Origin: Gemmatimonadota bacterium
Lineage (GTDB): Bacteria; Gemmatimonadota; Gemmatimonadetes; Longimicrobiales; Longimicrobiaceae
DNA: 19,727 nt
Reading direction: 5' to 3'
Assembly: GCA_019348475.1 (NCBI GenBank)
Contig: JAHWJJ010000015.1
Span: forward strand, 1-19,727
The position numbers and the translations under genes were made by a program. The notes below the pieces were generated by a model, which did no database searches, had not been told where the DNA came from, and worked only from the letters and a program-made list of their open reading frames with translations. Positions 13,280 through 19,727 of the stretch are shown here, in pieces; position 1 is the first letter of the stretch, and every line of letters begins with the position of its first letter.

Positions 13280-14440
13280 TCACAGGAACTCGGGCGCGGC
13301 GTTCGGCTGGCCCTCGGCGAAGCGGGAGGGGCGCAGGGGATGGACGTCCATGGACGTGGCCGCTCCATCCAGGATGATCTCCGACAGCAGCTGCCCCAGT
13401 GCGGGGGAGTGCATCACCCCGTGCCCCGACGAGCCGTTGGCCAGGAACAGGTTCTCCACTCCCGGCGCGGCGCCCAGCAGCACGTGCCGGTCCGGCGACA
13501 TCTCGTACAAGCCCGCCACGCACGCGGCGCGGTCGACCCGCGCGTCGCGCAGGGACGGGATCCAGCGATGCGCGCGCGCGGTCACCTGCGGCAGCCACGC
13601 TTCGTCGAAGGTGGTGTCGAAGGGGTCCGCCGGGTTGGGCTGGTGGGACCAGAGCATCACCACCCGGCCGTCGCGCACGCGCAGGTGGAACTCCGCTTCC
13701 ACCAGGATGGTGAGCGGCATGCACTCCGGCAGCCCGGCGAACGGCTCCGTCACCGCCACCTGCCGCCGCAGCGGATGCACGGGGATGTCGACTCCCGCCA
13801 TCGCCGCCACCTTCCCCGCCCAGGCGCCCGCCGCGTTGACCACCGCTCCCGCGCCCACCTCTCCCCGGTCCGTGCGCACCGCCGCGACGCGGCCGTCCCG
13901 GGCGGCCATCCCGCGGACGGCGGCGCCGTACTCGAACCGCACGCCCATGCGGCGGGCCCCCTCCGTGTAGCCGCGCAGGATCTCCATCGGCCGCGCAAAC
14001 CCGTCCGTGGGGCAGTAGACGCCGCCCACCAGCCCCTCCGCGGCCACCGCGGGGTTGATCTGCAGCGCCTCGTCCACCGTCACCGGCCGCGCCGCAAGGA
14101 CGCCCAGGCGGCGCTGCATGGCCTGCGCGTGCAGCAGCCCGGCCAGCGTTTCCTCGCGCTCGGTGAGGAAAAGGTAGCCGCAGGGGCGGTAGCCGGGGTC
14201 CAGCCCCACTTCCACGGGAAAACGCAGCAGCTTTTCCCAGGCGAGCAGCGACAGCCGCACGTTGGGCTCGGACCCGAACTGCACGCGAAAGCCGCCGGTG
14301 GCCTTTCCCGTGCTCCCCATCCCGGGGCCGGGCGCGGCGTCCAGCACCAGCACGCGCGTGCAGCCGCCCATGGCCAGGTGCCAGGCCACGCTGGCCCCGA
14401 TCACGCCGCCGCCCACGATCACCACGTCGTACGTCTGCAC
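13280..14440 (-). CDS. DAO-family FAD-dependent oxidoreductase (sarcosine oxidase beta/glycine oxidase-like)
   Basis: The protein is a flavoenzyme that probably oxidises a secondary or N-methyl amino acid; the substrate cannot be read from the sequence. The 386 residues start with a dinucleotide-binding motif, VVIVGGGVIGASVAWHLA (about 6-23). The FAD-contacting GSTGKATGGFRVQFG, DAAPGPGMGST, the mid-domain VVNAAGAWAG and the C-terminal FLANGSSGHGVMHSPALG follow, all in the order expected of DAO-family proteins. I chose GTG 14440 because GGGAGGAG precedes it by a few bases and it gives the family N-terminus. Another GTG at 14482 would add 14 residues. It is divergent from the GH84 gene with 187 nt between starts. 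The lack of sarcosine-oxidase alpha/gamma/delta neighbours argues for a monomeric enzyme. Confidence 0.87.
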   Translation of the reverse strand: MQTYDVVIVGGGVIGASVAWHLAMGGCTRVLVLDAAPGPGMGSTGKATGGFRVQFGSEPNVRLSLLAWEKLLRFPVEVGLDPGYRPCGYLFLTEREETLAGLLHAQAMQRRLGVLAARPVTVDEALQINPAVAAEGLVGGVYCPTDGFARPMEILRGYTEGARRMGVRFEYGAAVRGMAARDGRVAAVRTDRGEVGAGAVVNAAGAWAGKVAAMAGVDIPVHPLRRQVAVTEPFAGLPECMPLTILVEAEFHLRVRDGRVVMLWSHQPNPADPFDTTFDEAWLPQVTARAHRWIPSLRDARVDRAACVAGLYEMSPDRHVLLGAAPGVENLFLANGSSGHGVMHSPALGQLLSEIILDGAATSMDVHPLRPSRFAEGQPNAAPEFL

Positions 14441-14627
14441 CGCTCCTCCCGGCCGGGCACCGCTGCCGCACGGACGGTTCACCGCCCCCTGCGCCGAATG
14501 ATCACACCTCGCCGCCGGGAGCGAAAGAGCGCCCGCGGCGGTGGCGAGCGGTAGGGGGCGGGCGTACTTTGCGGAGCAGGTTCCGGTGTTCCGTAGCGAG
14601 CCGCCGCTGAGGACGAAGGAGAGCGGG

Positions 14628-15689
14628 ATGGACGTGGAGCTGGGGGTGATCGAAGGATTCTACGGCCGGCCCTGGTCGTGGGAGGAGCGCGAGGCGGCGG
14701 TCGCCTTTCTGGCGCCGCATGGGTACCGCTTCTACCTGTATGCGCCCAAGATGGACGCGTACCTGCGGCGGCGCTGGCAGCAGGACCACCCGCGCGAGAC
14801 GGCCGACGCCCTGGCGAGCCTGGCCGGACGGTGCGCGGAGCTGGGCGTGCGCTTCGGCGTGGGGGTGAGCCCGTTCGAAGTGCAGGAGTTCGGGGCGGCG
14901 GAGCGCGAGGCGCTGGCCCGCAAGCTGGCGTTCTTCGACGCCATCGGCGTGCGGGACCTGGCCATCCTGTTCGACGACATGCGCGGCGACGTGCCCGGGC
15001 TGGCGGAGGGGCAGCTGCAGGTGGTGGAGTGGGCCGCGGCGCGCACGGGGGCGGACCGGGTGATCGTCTGCCCCAGCTACTACACCGACGATCCCGTGCT
15101 GGACCGCGTCTTCGGAGCGCGGCCGGAGGGATACCTGGAGCGGCTGGGCGCCGGGCTGGACCCGCGGATCGAGATCTTCTGGACCGGCGAAGAGGTGGTG
15201 TCGCGCGCGTACTCGCCGGGGCACCTGCGGCGCGTGGCGGACCAGCTGCGCCGCAAGCCGTTCCTGTGGGACAATTATCCGGTGAACGACGGGCAGCGGA
15301 TGTCGCAGTACCTGCACGTCCGCGGCTTTACCGGCCGCCCCGCGGGGATGGCGGGCCTGATCGCGGCGCACGGCATCAACCCCGCCCTGCAGCCCACGCT
15401 CACCTGCATCCCCGCCCTCACCCTGGTGGAGAGCTACCGCCGCGGCGAGGACTACGCCTATGGGGAGGCGACGCTCCGGGCCGCGCGGCAGGTGCTGGGG
15501 GACGAGCTGGGGACGCGGCTGTACGAGGACGTGCTGGTGCTGCAGGACATCGGCCTGGACCGGCTGGGCGAGCGCGAGGCCATGCTCCGCGAGCGCTACG
15601 CCGGCGCGGACCATCCGGGTGCCCGCGAAGTCGTGGCCTGGCTGGACGGCGACTACCGCATCACGGACGAGATGGTGCAGACGCAGTAG
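14628..15689 (+). CDS. GH84-type beta-N-acetylglucosaminidase (O-GlcNAcase-like)
   Basis: Enzymes of this family remove beta-linked N-acetylglucosamine by substrate-assisted catalysis. The 353-residue protein is essentially the catalytic barrel alone. Visible family motifs are GVIEGFYGRPWSWEER (residues 6-21), YLYAPKMDAYLRRRW with Lys41, the catalytic Asp pair ILFDDM (Asp116-Asp117), VIVCPSYYTDDP, IFWTGEEVVSR and FLWDNYPVND (Asp215, Asn216). The ATG at 14628 is preceded by AAGGAG at six bases; the frame is open further upstream but without support. No signal peptide, lipobox or carbohydrate-binding module is present, so the enzyme is predicted to be cytoplasmic, unlike many secreted bacterial GH84 enzymes. 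The substrate could be GlcNAc from cell-wall turnover or a modified protein; the sequence does not decide. Confidence 0.9.
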   Translation: MDVELGVIEGFYGRPWSWEEREAAVAFLAPHGYRFYLYAPKMDAYLRRRWQQDHPRETADALASLAGRCAELGVRFGVGVSPFEVQEFGAAEREALARKLAFFDAIGVRDLAILFDDMRGDVPGLAEGQLQVVEWAAARTGADRVIVCPSYYTDDPVLDRVFGARPEGYLERLGAGLDPRIEIFWTGEEVVSRAYSPGHLRRVADQLRRKPFLWDNYPVNDGQRMSQYLHVRGFTGRPAGMAGLIAAHGINPALQPTLTCIPALTLVESYRRGEDYAYGEATLRAARQVLGDELGTRLYEDVLVLQDIGLDRLGEREAMLRERYAGADHPGAREVVAWLDGDYRITDEMVQTQ

Positions 15690-15696
15690 GAACGAT

Positions 15697-15754
15697 GTCT
15701 CACGCGGAGCACGCGGAGAGCCGCTCCTCGCGGCCGGCGTGCGCCGCGTGAGAC
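15697..15754. repeat. Inverted repeat after the GH84 gene
   Basis: The arms GTCTCACGCGG (15697-15707) and CCGCGTGAGAC (15744-15754) are perfect over 11 bp around a 36-nt GC-rich spacer. The structure begins 8 nt after the GH84 stop and could end or stabilise its mRNA. The spacer repeats ACGCGGAG. No T-run follows. Confidence 0.6.
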
Positions 15755-15865
15755 GTGGTGTTCCGCCGCGCGCGGACGATCTGGCGGACGGGTCTGGCGC
15801 TGCCCATGTTGTGCGGCGCCGGGGCGGAACCGCGGACGGCTGAATCCCACCAGTAGACAGATCCA

Positions 15866-16744
15866 GTGGCAGACGAACGGACGATCCAGCACGTGGCCGT
15901 GCTGGGTGCGGGGACCATGGGGAACGGGATCGCGCAGGTGTGCGCGATGGCGGGGTGCGAGGTGTCGCTCTTCGACGCGGAGCCGGACGCGGTGGAGCGG
16001 GCGCTGAACGCCATCCGCGCCAACCTGGACAGGGGCGTGGAGCGCGGAAAGGTGAGGCTGGAGACCAGCGACCTGGCCATCCGCAGCCTGCGCAAGGCGC
16101 CTGACCTGGCCGACGCCGCGTCCAGGGCGGACCTGGTGATCGAGGCCGTCCCGGAGCGGATGGAGCTGAAGACGGAGATCTTCGCCGAACTCCATCGGCT
16201 GGCGCCGGCGCACGCCATCCTGGCCACCAACACCTCGTCGCTAAGCGTCACCCGCATCGGTCAGGCGACGGGGCGCCCGGAGCGCGTGATCGGGCTGCAC
16301 TTCTTCAATCCCGTGCACATCATGAAGCTGCTGGAGCTGGTGCGCGGACGGGAGACCTCGGGGGAGACGGTGGATGCGTGCCTGGCGTTCGCCCGGCGCA
16401 TCGGCAAGGAGCCGATCGTGGTCAGCGACACGCCGGGGTTCGCCTCCTCGCGCCTGGGCGTGGTGCTGGGGCTGGAGGCGATGCGGATGGTGGAGCAGGG
16501 CGTCGCCACGCCGCAGGACATCGACCGTGCGATGGAGCTGGGCTACAACCATCCCATGGGCCCGCTCAGGCTGACGGACCTGGTGGGGCTGGACGTGCGG
16601 CTGGGGATCGCCGAGTACCTGCACGCGCAGCTGGGCGGCGAGCAGTACCGCCCGCCCGAGCTGCTGCGGCGGATGGTGGCGGAGGGAAGGCTGGGGAAGA
16701 AGAGCGGACAGGGCTTCTACGACTGGACGCAGGAGGGACGGTGA
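15866..16744 (+). CDS. 3-hydroxyacyl-CoA (3-hydroxybutyryl-CoA) dehydrogenase
   Basis: The enzyme oxidises (S)-3-hydroxyacyl-CoA with NAD, or works in reverse in butanoate/PHB-type metabolism. The 292 residues show the NAD motif VAVLGAGTMGNGIAQ (Gly14-Gly19), TNTSSLSVTRI (Ser124), LHFFNPVHIMKLLELV (His145-Glu157 catalytic pair) and the dimerisation domain with YNHPMGPLRLTDLVGLDV. The position usually held by the active-site Asn in PGFxxNR is Ser195 here (PGFASSRLG). I recall this variant in other homologues, so the protein is probably still active. The start is GTG 15866 with no strong ribosome site. Its TGA overlaps the GTG of the enoyl-CoA hydratase gene (GTGA), indicating an operon for two consecutive beta-oxidation steps. 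Confidence 0.93.
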   Translation: MADERTIQHVAVLGAGTMGNGIAQVCAMAGCEVSLFDAEPDAVERALNAIRANLDRGVERGKVRLETSDLAIRSLRKAPDLADAASRADLVIEAVPERMELKTEIFAELHRLAPAHAILATNTSSLSVTRIGQATGRPERVIGLHFFNPVHIMKLLELVRGRETSGETVDACLAFARRIGKEPIVVSDTPGFASSRLGVVLGLEAMRMVEQGVATPQDIDRAMELGYNHPMGPLRLTDLVGLDVRLGIAEYLHAQLGGEQYRPPELLRRMVAEGRLGKKSGQGFYDWTQEGR

Positions 16745-17523
16745 GCCTGTACGAGACACTGCGGATCGAGCAGGACGGCGCCGTGGCCGTCCTCACCATC
16801 GACCGCCCCGAAAAGCGCAACGCCCTCAGCGGCCAGGTGCGGGCCGAGCTGGTCGCCGCGCTGGACGCGCTGCGCGACGACGGGACCGTGCGCGTGCTGG
16901 TGATCACGGGCGCGGGCGACAGGGCGTTCGTCGCCGGCGCCGACATCGGCGAGTTCGCGGAGCGCACCCCGCTGGAGCAGCGCGCGGCGATGACCGGCCG
17001 GCGGGTGTTCGACGAAGTGGCCGCGTATCCCAAGCCCGTGATCGCCATGATCAACGGCTTTTGCCTGGGCGGCGGGTGCGAACTGGCGCTGGCGTGCGAC
17101 GTCCGCATCGCCGCGGAGAGCGCCCGGCTGGGGCAGCCGGAGATCAACCTGGGGATCATCCCCGGCGGCGGGGGCACCCAGCGCCTGCCGCGCGTCGTCG
17201 GCACCGGCCAGGCCATGCGGCTGATCCTGTCCGGCGAGATCATCGACGCCGCCGAGGCGCTGCGCATCGGCCTGGTCGACGTGGTCCATCCCGACGCCGC
17301 CCTGCACGAGCGGGCGCTGGAGTTCGCGCGGGGGATGGCCGCGAAGTCGCCGGTCGCGCTGCGCATGGCCAAGTCCGCCGTGCGCGCCGCCGCCGAGATG
17401 CCCCTCTCCGCCGGCGTGCAGTACGAGACGGAGCTGTTCGTCACCTGCTTTGCCAGCGACGACAGGCGCGAAGGGGTCGCGGCCTTCCTGGAGAAGCGGC
17501 CCGCGTCGTTCGCCGGCCGGTAG
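16741..17523 (+). CDS. Enoyl-CoA hydratase
   Basis: The enzyme adds water to trans-2-enoyl-CoA, giving the substrate of the dehydrogenase encoded just upstream. The 260-residue crotonase-fold protein has RAFVAGADIGEFAE (oxyanion-hole region), INGFCLGGGCELALACD with catalytic Glu114, and LGQPEINLGIIPGGGGTQRLPR with catalytic Glu134. Both glutamates are present, supporting a true hydratase and not another crotonase-family reaction. The start is GTG 16741 within the GTGA overlap. Length and motifs are canonical, with the C-terminal EKRPASFAG typical of the family. The gene for a thiolase is not in view. Confidence 0.95.
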   Translation: MSLYETLRIEQDGAVAVLTIDRPEKRNALSGQVRAELVAALDALRDDGTVRVLVITGAGDRAFVAGADIGEFAERTPLEQRAAMTGRRVFDEVAAYPKPVIAMINGFCLGGGCELALACDVRIAAESARLGQPEINLGIIPGGGGTQRLPRVVGTGQAMRLILSGEIIDAAEALRIGLVDVVHPDAALHERALEFARGMAAKSPVALRMAKSAVRAAAEMPLSAGVQYETELFVTCFASDDRREGVAAFLEKRPASFAGR

Positions 17524-17774
17524 GGCGCCGATCCCCTCCGATTGAAACGGCCGGACGCACACCGCTCGCGGCCCGTTCCGGGACCCGCCAACCGCGCTGG
17601 CTCCCGCGCCGCGACTCCCGCGTCACCCGGGCACGGCGACGAGGGTCCCGATTCCCACCACACTGGCGGGCGCCTGTCGCGCGCGGCCTTCGAACCGTAG
17701 ATTTGGCGCCGCCGCGGGTACATGATTCAGCACCGCGGCCCTCCCCCACCCCCCGCGTCCCGATCCACACGCCC

Positions 17775-18074
17775 ATGCTCGAGACCTTTACCATCGAAAC
17801 GTTCCAGCCGCGCCTCGGCGAGATCTTTCACATCGTGGTGGACGACGAGACGCGTCTGCCCACCAAGCTCACCGAGGTGTTCCCCTGGGGTCCGGGGGCC
17901 GCGGCGGGACGAGACCGGCATCCGTTCTCGCTGATCTTCCACACCGTCCCCCAGGCCGTCTATCCGCAGCAGACGTACCGGGTGGAGAACGACAACATGG
18001 AGCCGTTCGAGCTCTTTCTGGCCCCCATCGGCCCCGACGAGCGCGGGATGCGCTACGAGGCCGTGTTCACCTGA
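17775..18074 (+). CDS. DUF6916-type small protein
   Basis: This is a 99-residue protein of unknown function. The pattern LETFTIETFQPRLGEIFHI at the start, HPFSLIFHTVPQAVYPQQTY in the middle and LFLAPIGPDERGMRYEAVF at the end matches what I remember of the DUF6916 family, whose members often lie near tail-collar proteins. It has no signal peptide, membrane segment or cysteine and looks like a compact, mostly beta protein. The ATG at 17775 has no Shine-Dalgarno-like sequence, yet it is the only sensible start because the family begins at this Met-Leu. A 251-nt gap separates it from the hydratase gene, and it converges with the GNAT gene. Confidence 0.75.
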   Translation: MLETFTIETFQPRLGEIFHIVVDDETRLPTKLTEVFPWGPGAAAGRDRHPFSLIFHTVPQAVYPQQTYRVENDNMEPFELFLAPIGPDERGMRYEAVFT

Positions 18075-18101
18075 CCGCCTCGGCCGGACGAGCACGAACG
18101 G

Positions 18102-18136
18102 GAGGGGCGGACGCTGCAGCGCATCGGCCGCCCCTC
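18102..18136. terminator. Hairpin between convergent genes, possible bidirectional terminator
   Basis: The arms GAGGGGCGG (18102-18110) and CCGCCCCTC (18128-18136) surround a 17-nt loop that itself contains CTGCAG. The hairpin begins 28 nt after the DUF6916 stop and lies between two convergent genes. No T-run is present on either strand, so this would be a GC-hairpin terminator of uncertain strength. Confidence 0.45.
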
Positions 18137-18153
18137 TGCGTTCCCCGCGAATG

Positions 18154-18174
18154 CGCCGGAGACCGTCTCCGGCG
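18154..18174. terminator. Second hairpin between convergent genes
   Basis: The arms CGCCGGAGAC (18154-18163) and GTCTCCGGCG (18165-18174) are perfect over 10 bp around a single base. It follows the hairpin at 18102 by 17 nt and precedes the GNAT gene end by 65 nt. Two stacked hairpins at a convergent junction fit a bidirectional stop signal, though no T-tract is visible. Confidence 0.45.
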
Positions 18175-18239
18175 GCGGACATGCCCACCCTCCGGCCGGC
18201 ACCGCCGCCCGCTCGTCCGGGTTATCCGCCTCTGGTTCG

Positions 18240-18719
18240 TCAGGCCGGCACCGCCGCCGGGTGCCGCTCCATCAGCAGGTACACGCCTTTCTCCTCCGCC
18301 TGGACGAAGCCGAGCCGCTCGTACAGGCTGCGCGCGGGGTTGAAGATCTCCACGTGGATGCTGACCTTGCGGCCGCTGGCCTCGCCCTCCGCCAGAATGC
18401 CGCGCAGCAGGCGCGTCCCCAGCCCCCGGCCGCGATGTTCCGGCATCAGCGCGATGTCCACCACGCGGATGTCATCGGGCCAGCGCGCCACGTACAGCCG
18501 GCCGACGGGCTCGCCGTCGAGAAGGATCAGGTCCCACGAGGTGTCGGTGTAGTTCTGATGCCAGTACTGGTGCTGCGCGTGGAACTGCTGGCTTACGAAC
18601 GCCGCCTTCTGCTCCGGCGTCCACGGCACCTGCTTGAGCTCATCCTCGCGAGTGGTGGCGTACAGCCGGTGCAGAAACTCCAGGTCGGCGTCCGTGGCGG
18701 CGCGCAGCGTGACATTCAT
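18240..18719 (-). CDS. GNAT-family N-acetyltransferase
   Basis: The protein is a predicted acetyl-CoA-dependent acetyltransferase. The 159 residues contain the acetyl-CoA pyrophosphate-binding loop RGRGLGTRLL (about 96-105) after the strand RVVDIALMPEH, and the C-terminal NPARSLYERLGF typical of GNAT proteins. The N-terminal segment TTREDELKQVPWTPEQKAAF followed by FHAQHQYW is distinctive. I associate it with GNAT proteins encoded beside DUF6916 and tail-collar genes; this is from memory. The ATG at 18719 gives the usual MNVTLRAATDADL start, although the frame is open to 18767. It lies 131 nt after the end of the collar gene on the same strand, with a GC hairpin between. The substrate is unknown. 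Confidence 0.88.
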   Translation of the reverse strand: MNVTLRAATDADLEFLHRLYATTREDELKQVPWTPEQKAAFVSQQFHAQHQYWHQNYTDTSWDLILLDGEPVGRLYVARWPDDIRVVDIALMPEHRGRGLGTRLLRGILAEGEASGRKVSIHVEIFNPARSLYERLGFVQAEEKGVYLLMERHPAAVPA

Positions 18720-18800
18720 GGCCGTTCGAGGCTGTTCGTGTGGTACGTGTGCGAGGAGTGGAGCCATTTCCGGAAGAAGTGTTCTCCCGCAGGCGCGAAG

Positions 18801-18822
18801 GGGGCGGCCCTGGGGCCGCCCC
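18801..18822. terminator. Perfect hairpin between collar gene and GNAT gene
   Basis: The arms GGGGCGGCCC (18801-18810) and GGGCCGCCCC (18813-18822) are separated by two bases. Read on the minus strand, it lies about 29 nt after the collar gene stop and before the GNAT start, where it could end or attenuate the collar transcript. The sequence after it (CCTTCGCG) has no T-run. Confidence 0.5.
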
Positions 18823-18850
18823 GCTACGGGTACTGCGGGCCGCTTCCGCC

Positions 18851-19363
18851 TCAGGGCCGCTGCGGGAAGATTCCCTGGAGCGCGATGCAGAAGTTGAGGG
18901 TCAGGTACGGCTGCATGTTGTTGTGCGGCAGCCCGCCGCCGGCCGGCGCGATGACCTGCGGGGCCATCGTCTGCAGTGCACCGGGAGCGGCGAAGATCGC
19001 GTTGCCACGGCCGAAGTAGCGGCCCACGGGCTGCGTGTTGTTCCCGTCGTCGTTCGTGGTGTTCACGACGTGGTTGTGGACGGGGATCTCGCTCACGAGC
19101 AGCGTAATGCTCTCCACACCGCTCATCTCGCCCAGGTCACGCAGGCTCAGCCCCTGCCCCTGACCCGGCTGCATGGGCGCGTTGTCCAGCATGTTCGGGA
19201 GCGCAAAGGTACTCTTGCCGTCGCCGCCATATACAGTGCCCAGCAGGGCGAAGAGCGCCGTGTTCTGCGAGATCGGCATGAGCTGCCCGTTGCAGAACGC
19301 CCACCCTGTGGGCGGAAAGTTGAACGGGAAGATGCGGATCTCCGCCAGGAATTGGTCGGACAT
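18851..19363 (-). CDS. Phage tail collar domain protein (MdpB-type), intact copy
   Basis: This 170-residue protein belongs to the microcystin-dependent-protein/tail-collar group. The N-terminal collar domain (about 6-62) includes FLAEIRIFPFNFPPTGWAFC, NGQLMPISQNTALFALLG and YGGDGKSTFALPN, all diagnostic. The middle has VESITLLVSEIPVHNHVV, with the conserved PxHxH-like histidines, and the end LPHNNMQPYLTLNFCIALQG, the usual hydrophobic C-terminal strand. Related phage proteins form trimeric fibre tips, but free-standing chromosomal copies have no assigned role. The ATG at 19363 has GAGGAGAG about eight bases upstream, and that site overlaps the stop of the preceding collar gene, implying coupled translation. 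No phage structural genes are nearby. Confidence 0.93.
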   Translation of the reverse strand: MSDQFLAEIRIFPFNFPPTGWAFCNGQLMPISQNTALFALLGTVYGGDGKSTFALPNMLDNAPMQPGQGQGLSLRDLGEMSGVESITLLVSEIPVHNHVVNTTNDDGNNTQPVGRYFGRGNAIFAAPGALQTMAPQVIAPAGGGLPHNNMQPYLTLNFCIALQGIFPQRP

Positions 19364-19376
19364 TTGGGCGCTCTCC

Positions 19377-19727
19377 TCAGGTCTGGCTCGGGAAGACCCC
19401 GAACAGGGAGATGATGAAGTTGACGCAGAGGAACGGCTGCGTGTTCTCGTGCGGCTGACTCCCGCCCGCGGGGGTGATCGCCTGCGGGTTCAGCGGCACG
19501 GGGTCCATGGCGTCCACGTACACGTCACCGGAGGCGATCGCGGGGGCAAAGTTGGGTACCGGATCGCGGCCCGTGGCCGTACCCGCAGTCGCCAGGACCG
19601 CGTGGCTGTGGGCGGGAATCTGCTGCACCGTCAGCGTCTCCTGCTCCGTCACGGCCATTTAGCCGATCTGGGACGTGGTTCCATCGGGAAACGTTCCCAT
19701 GGGGCTCGGAACCCGGCTGGCCCGGTT
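19377..19727 (-). pseudogene. Second tail collar protein, interrupted by in-frame TAA; 5' end beyond window
   Basis: The last 93 codons (ATG 19658 to stop 19377) encode the C-terminal half of a second MdpB-type protein: TEQETLTVQQIPAHSHAVLA, then PHENTQPFLCVNFIISLFGV at the end. Directly before that ATG is TAA (19661-19659). The same frame continues open to the window edge and encodes RVPSPMGTFPDGTTSQIG, which looks like the collar-to-middle region. Aligned with the intact copy, TSQIG-stop-MAVTEQETLT pairs with LRDLGEMSGVESITLL without gaps, so TAA replaces a Glu (or Gln) codon. A gene finder would report only the 93-residue fragment, which lacks a ribosome site. It may be a recent nonsense mutation or a base-call error; a functional C-terminal fragment is less likely. 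Confidence 0.75.

Noticed and set aside
11052..13970. Very long plus-strand open frame (972 codons) across the lipoprotein and FAD oxidoreductase genes
   Set aside because: It is antisense to two well-supported genes, and its product is Arg/Ala/His-rich with no family motif. Long antisense frames are expected at this GC content.
19659..19661. Reassigned TAA codon
   Set aside because: TAA is the natural stop of pal here (2267-2265, right before the cpoB start), and no other recognised gene needs TAA as sense. Mutation, sequencing error or local readthrough remain possible.
17775..19727. Prophage remnant as the explanation for the collar proteins
   Set aside because: No other phage gene, integrase, attachment repeat or composition shift is visible in the window, and MdpB-type collar proteins are common outside phages. 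Sequence beyond the right edge could change this.
1..19727. CRISPR array, insertion sequence or rRNA/tRNA genes
   Set aside because: I saw no regularly spaced direct repeats, transposase motifs, terminal inverted repeats around a gene, or rRNA/tRNA signatures.

Overview
The window is very GC-rich double-membrane (diderm) bacterial chromosome. It has a complete Tol-Pal envelope system, lipoproteins with classical lipoboxes, many signal peptides ending in AAAQ or LAAQ, frequent GTG starts, and dispersed GC-rich hairpin repeats. This mix, and the individual protein sequences, look like Gemmatimonadota, possibly Longimicrobium-like. That placement is an impression from sequence style and was not tested by a search.

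Left half (1-10663, all on the minus strand, so read from right to left). A predicted sigma70-type promoter at 10634-10662 precedes a secreted LysM protein. It is followed by a CcsA/HemX-like membrane protein, a precorrin-2 dehydrogenase and glutamyl-tRNA reductase (hemA), tightly packed with 4-nt and 19-nt overlaps. Only 17 nt later the Tol-Pal genes begin: tolQ, tolR, a proline-rich TonB/TolA-type transducer, tolB, pal and cpoB. Then come nrdR, the repressor of ribonucleotide reductase genes, and tatC, which runs off the left edge. The tight run is broken once, by a 469-nt gap between tolB and pal that is filled with inverted repeats. The genes serve tetrapyrrole supply and cytochrome assembly, outer-membrane integrity and cell division, dNTP control and folded-protein export.

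Middle (10663-15865). Two gene-poor stretches (about 590 and 580 nt) flank a minus-strand lipoprotein of 479 residues. I do not recognise its family. It has nine cysteine pairs in a degenerate tandem repeat and a histidine-rich insertion. Beyond it a DAO-family FAD oxidoreductase (minus) and a GH84-type beta-N-acetylglucosaminidase (plus) are transcribed divergently.

Right part. A two-gene beta-oxidation operon (3-hydroxyacyl-CoA dehydrogenase and enoyl-CoA hydratase, 4-nt overlap, plus strand) is followed by a small DUF6916-type gene. Converging on that gene from the right edge are a GNAT acetyltransferase and two tandem phage-tail-collar proteins (MdpB type). The rightmost collar gene carries an in-frame TAA exactly where its intact neighbour has a glutamate codon. 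The collar/GNAT/DUF6916 group is the best candidate here for a poorly described system, because no phage genes accompany it. The cysteine-pair lipoprotein is the best candidate for an undescribed family.
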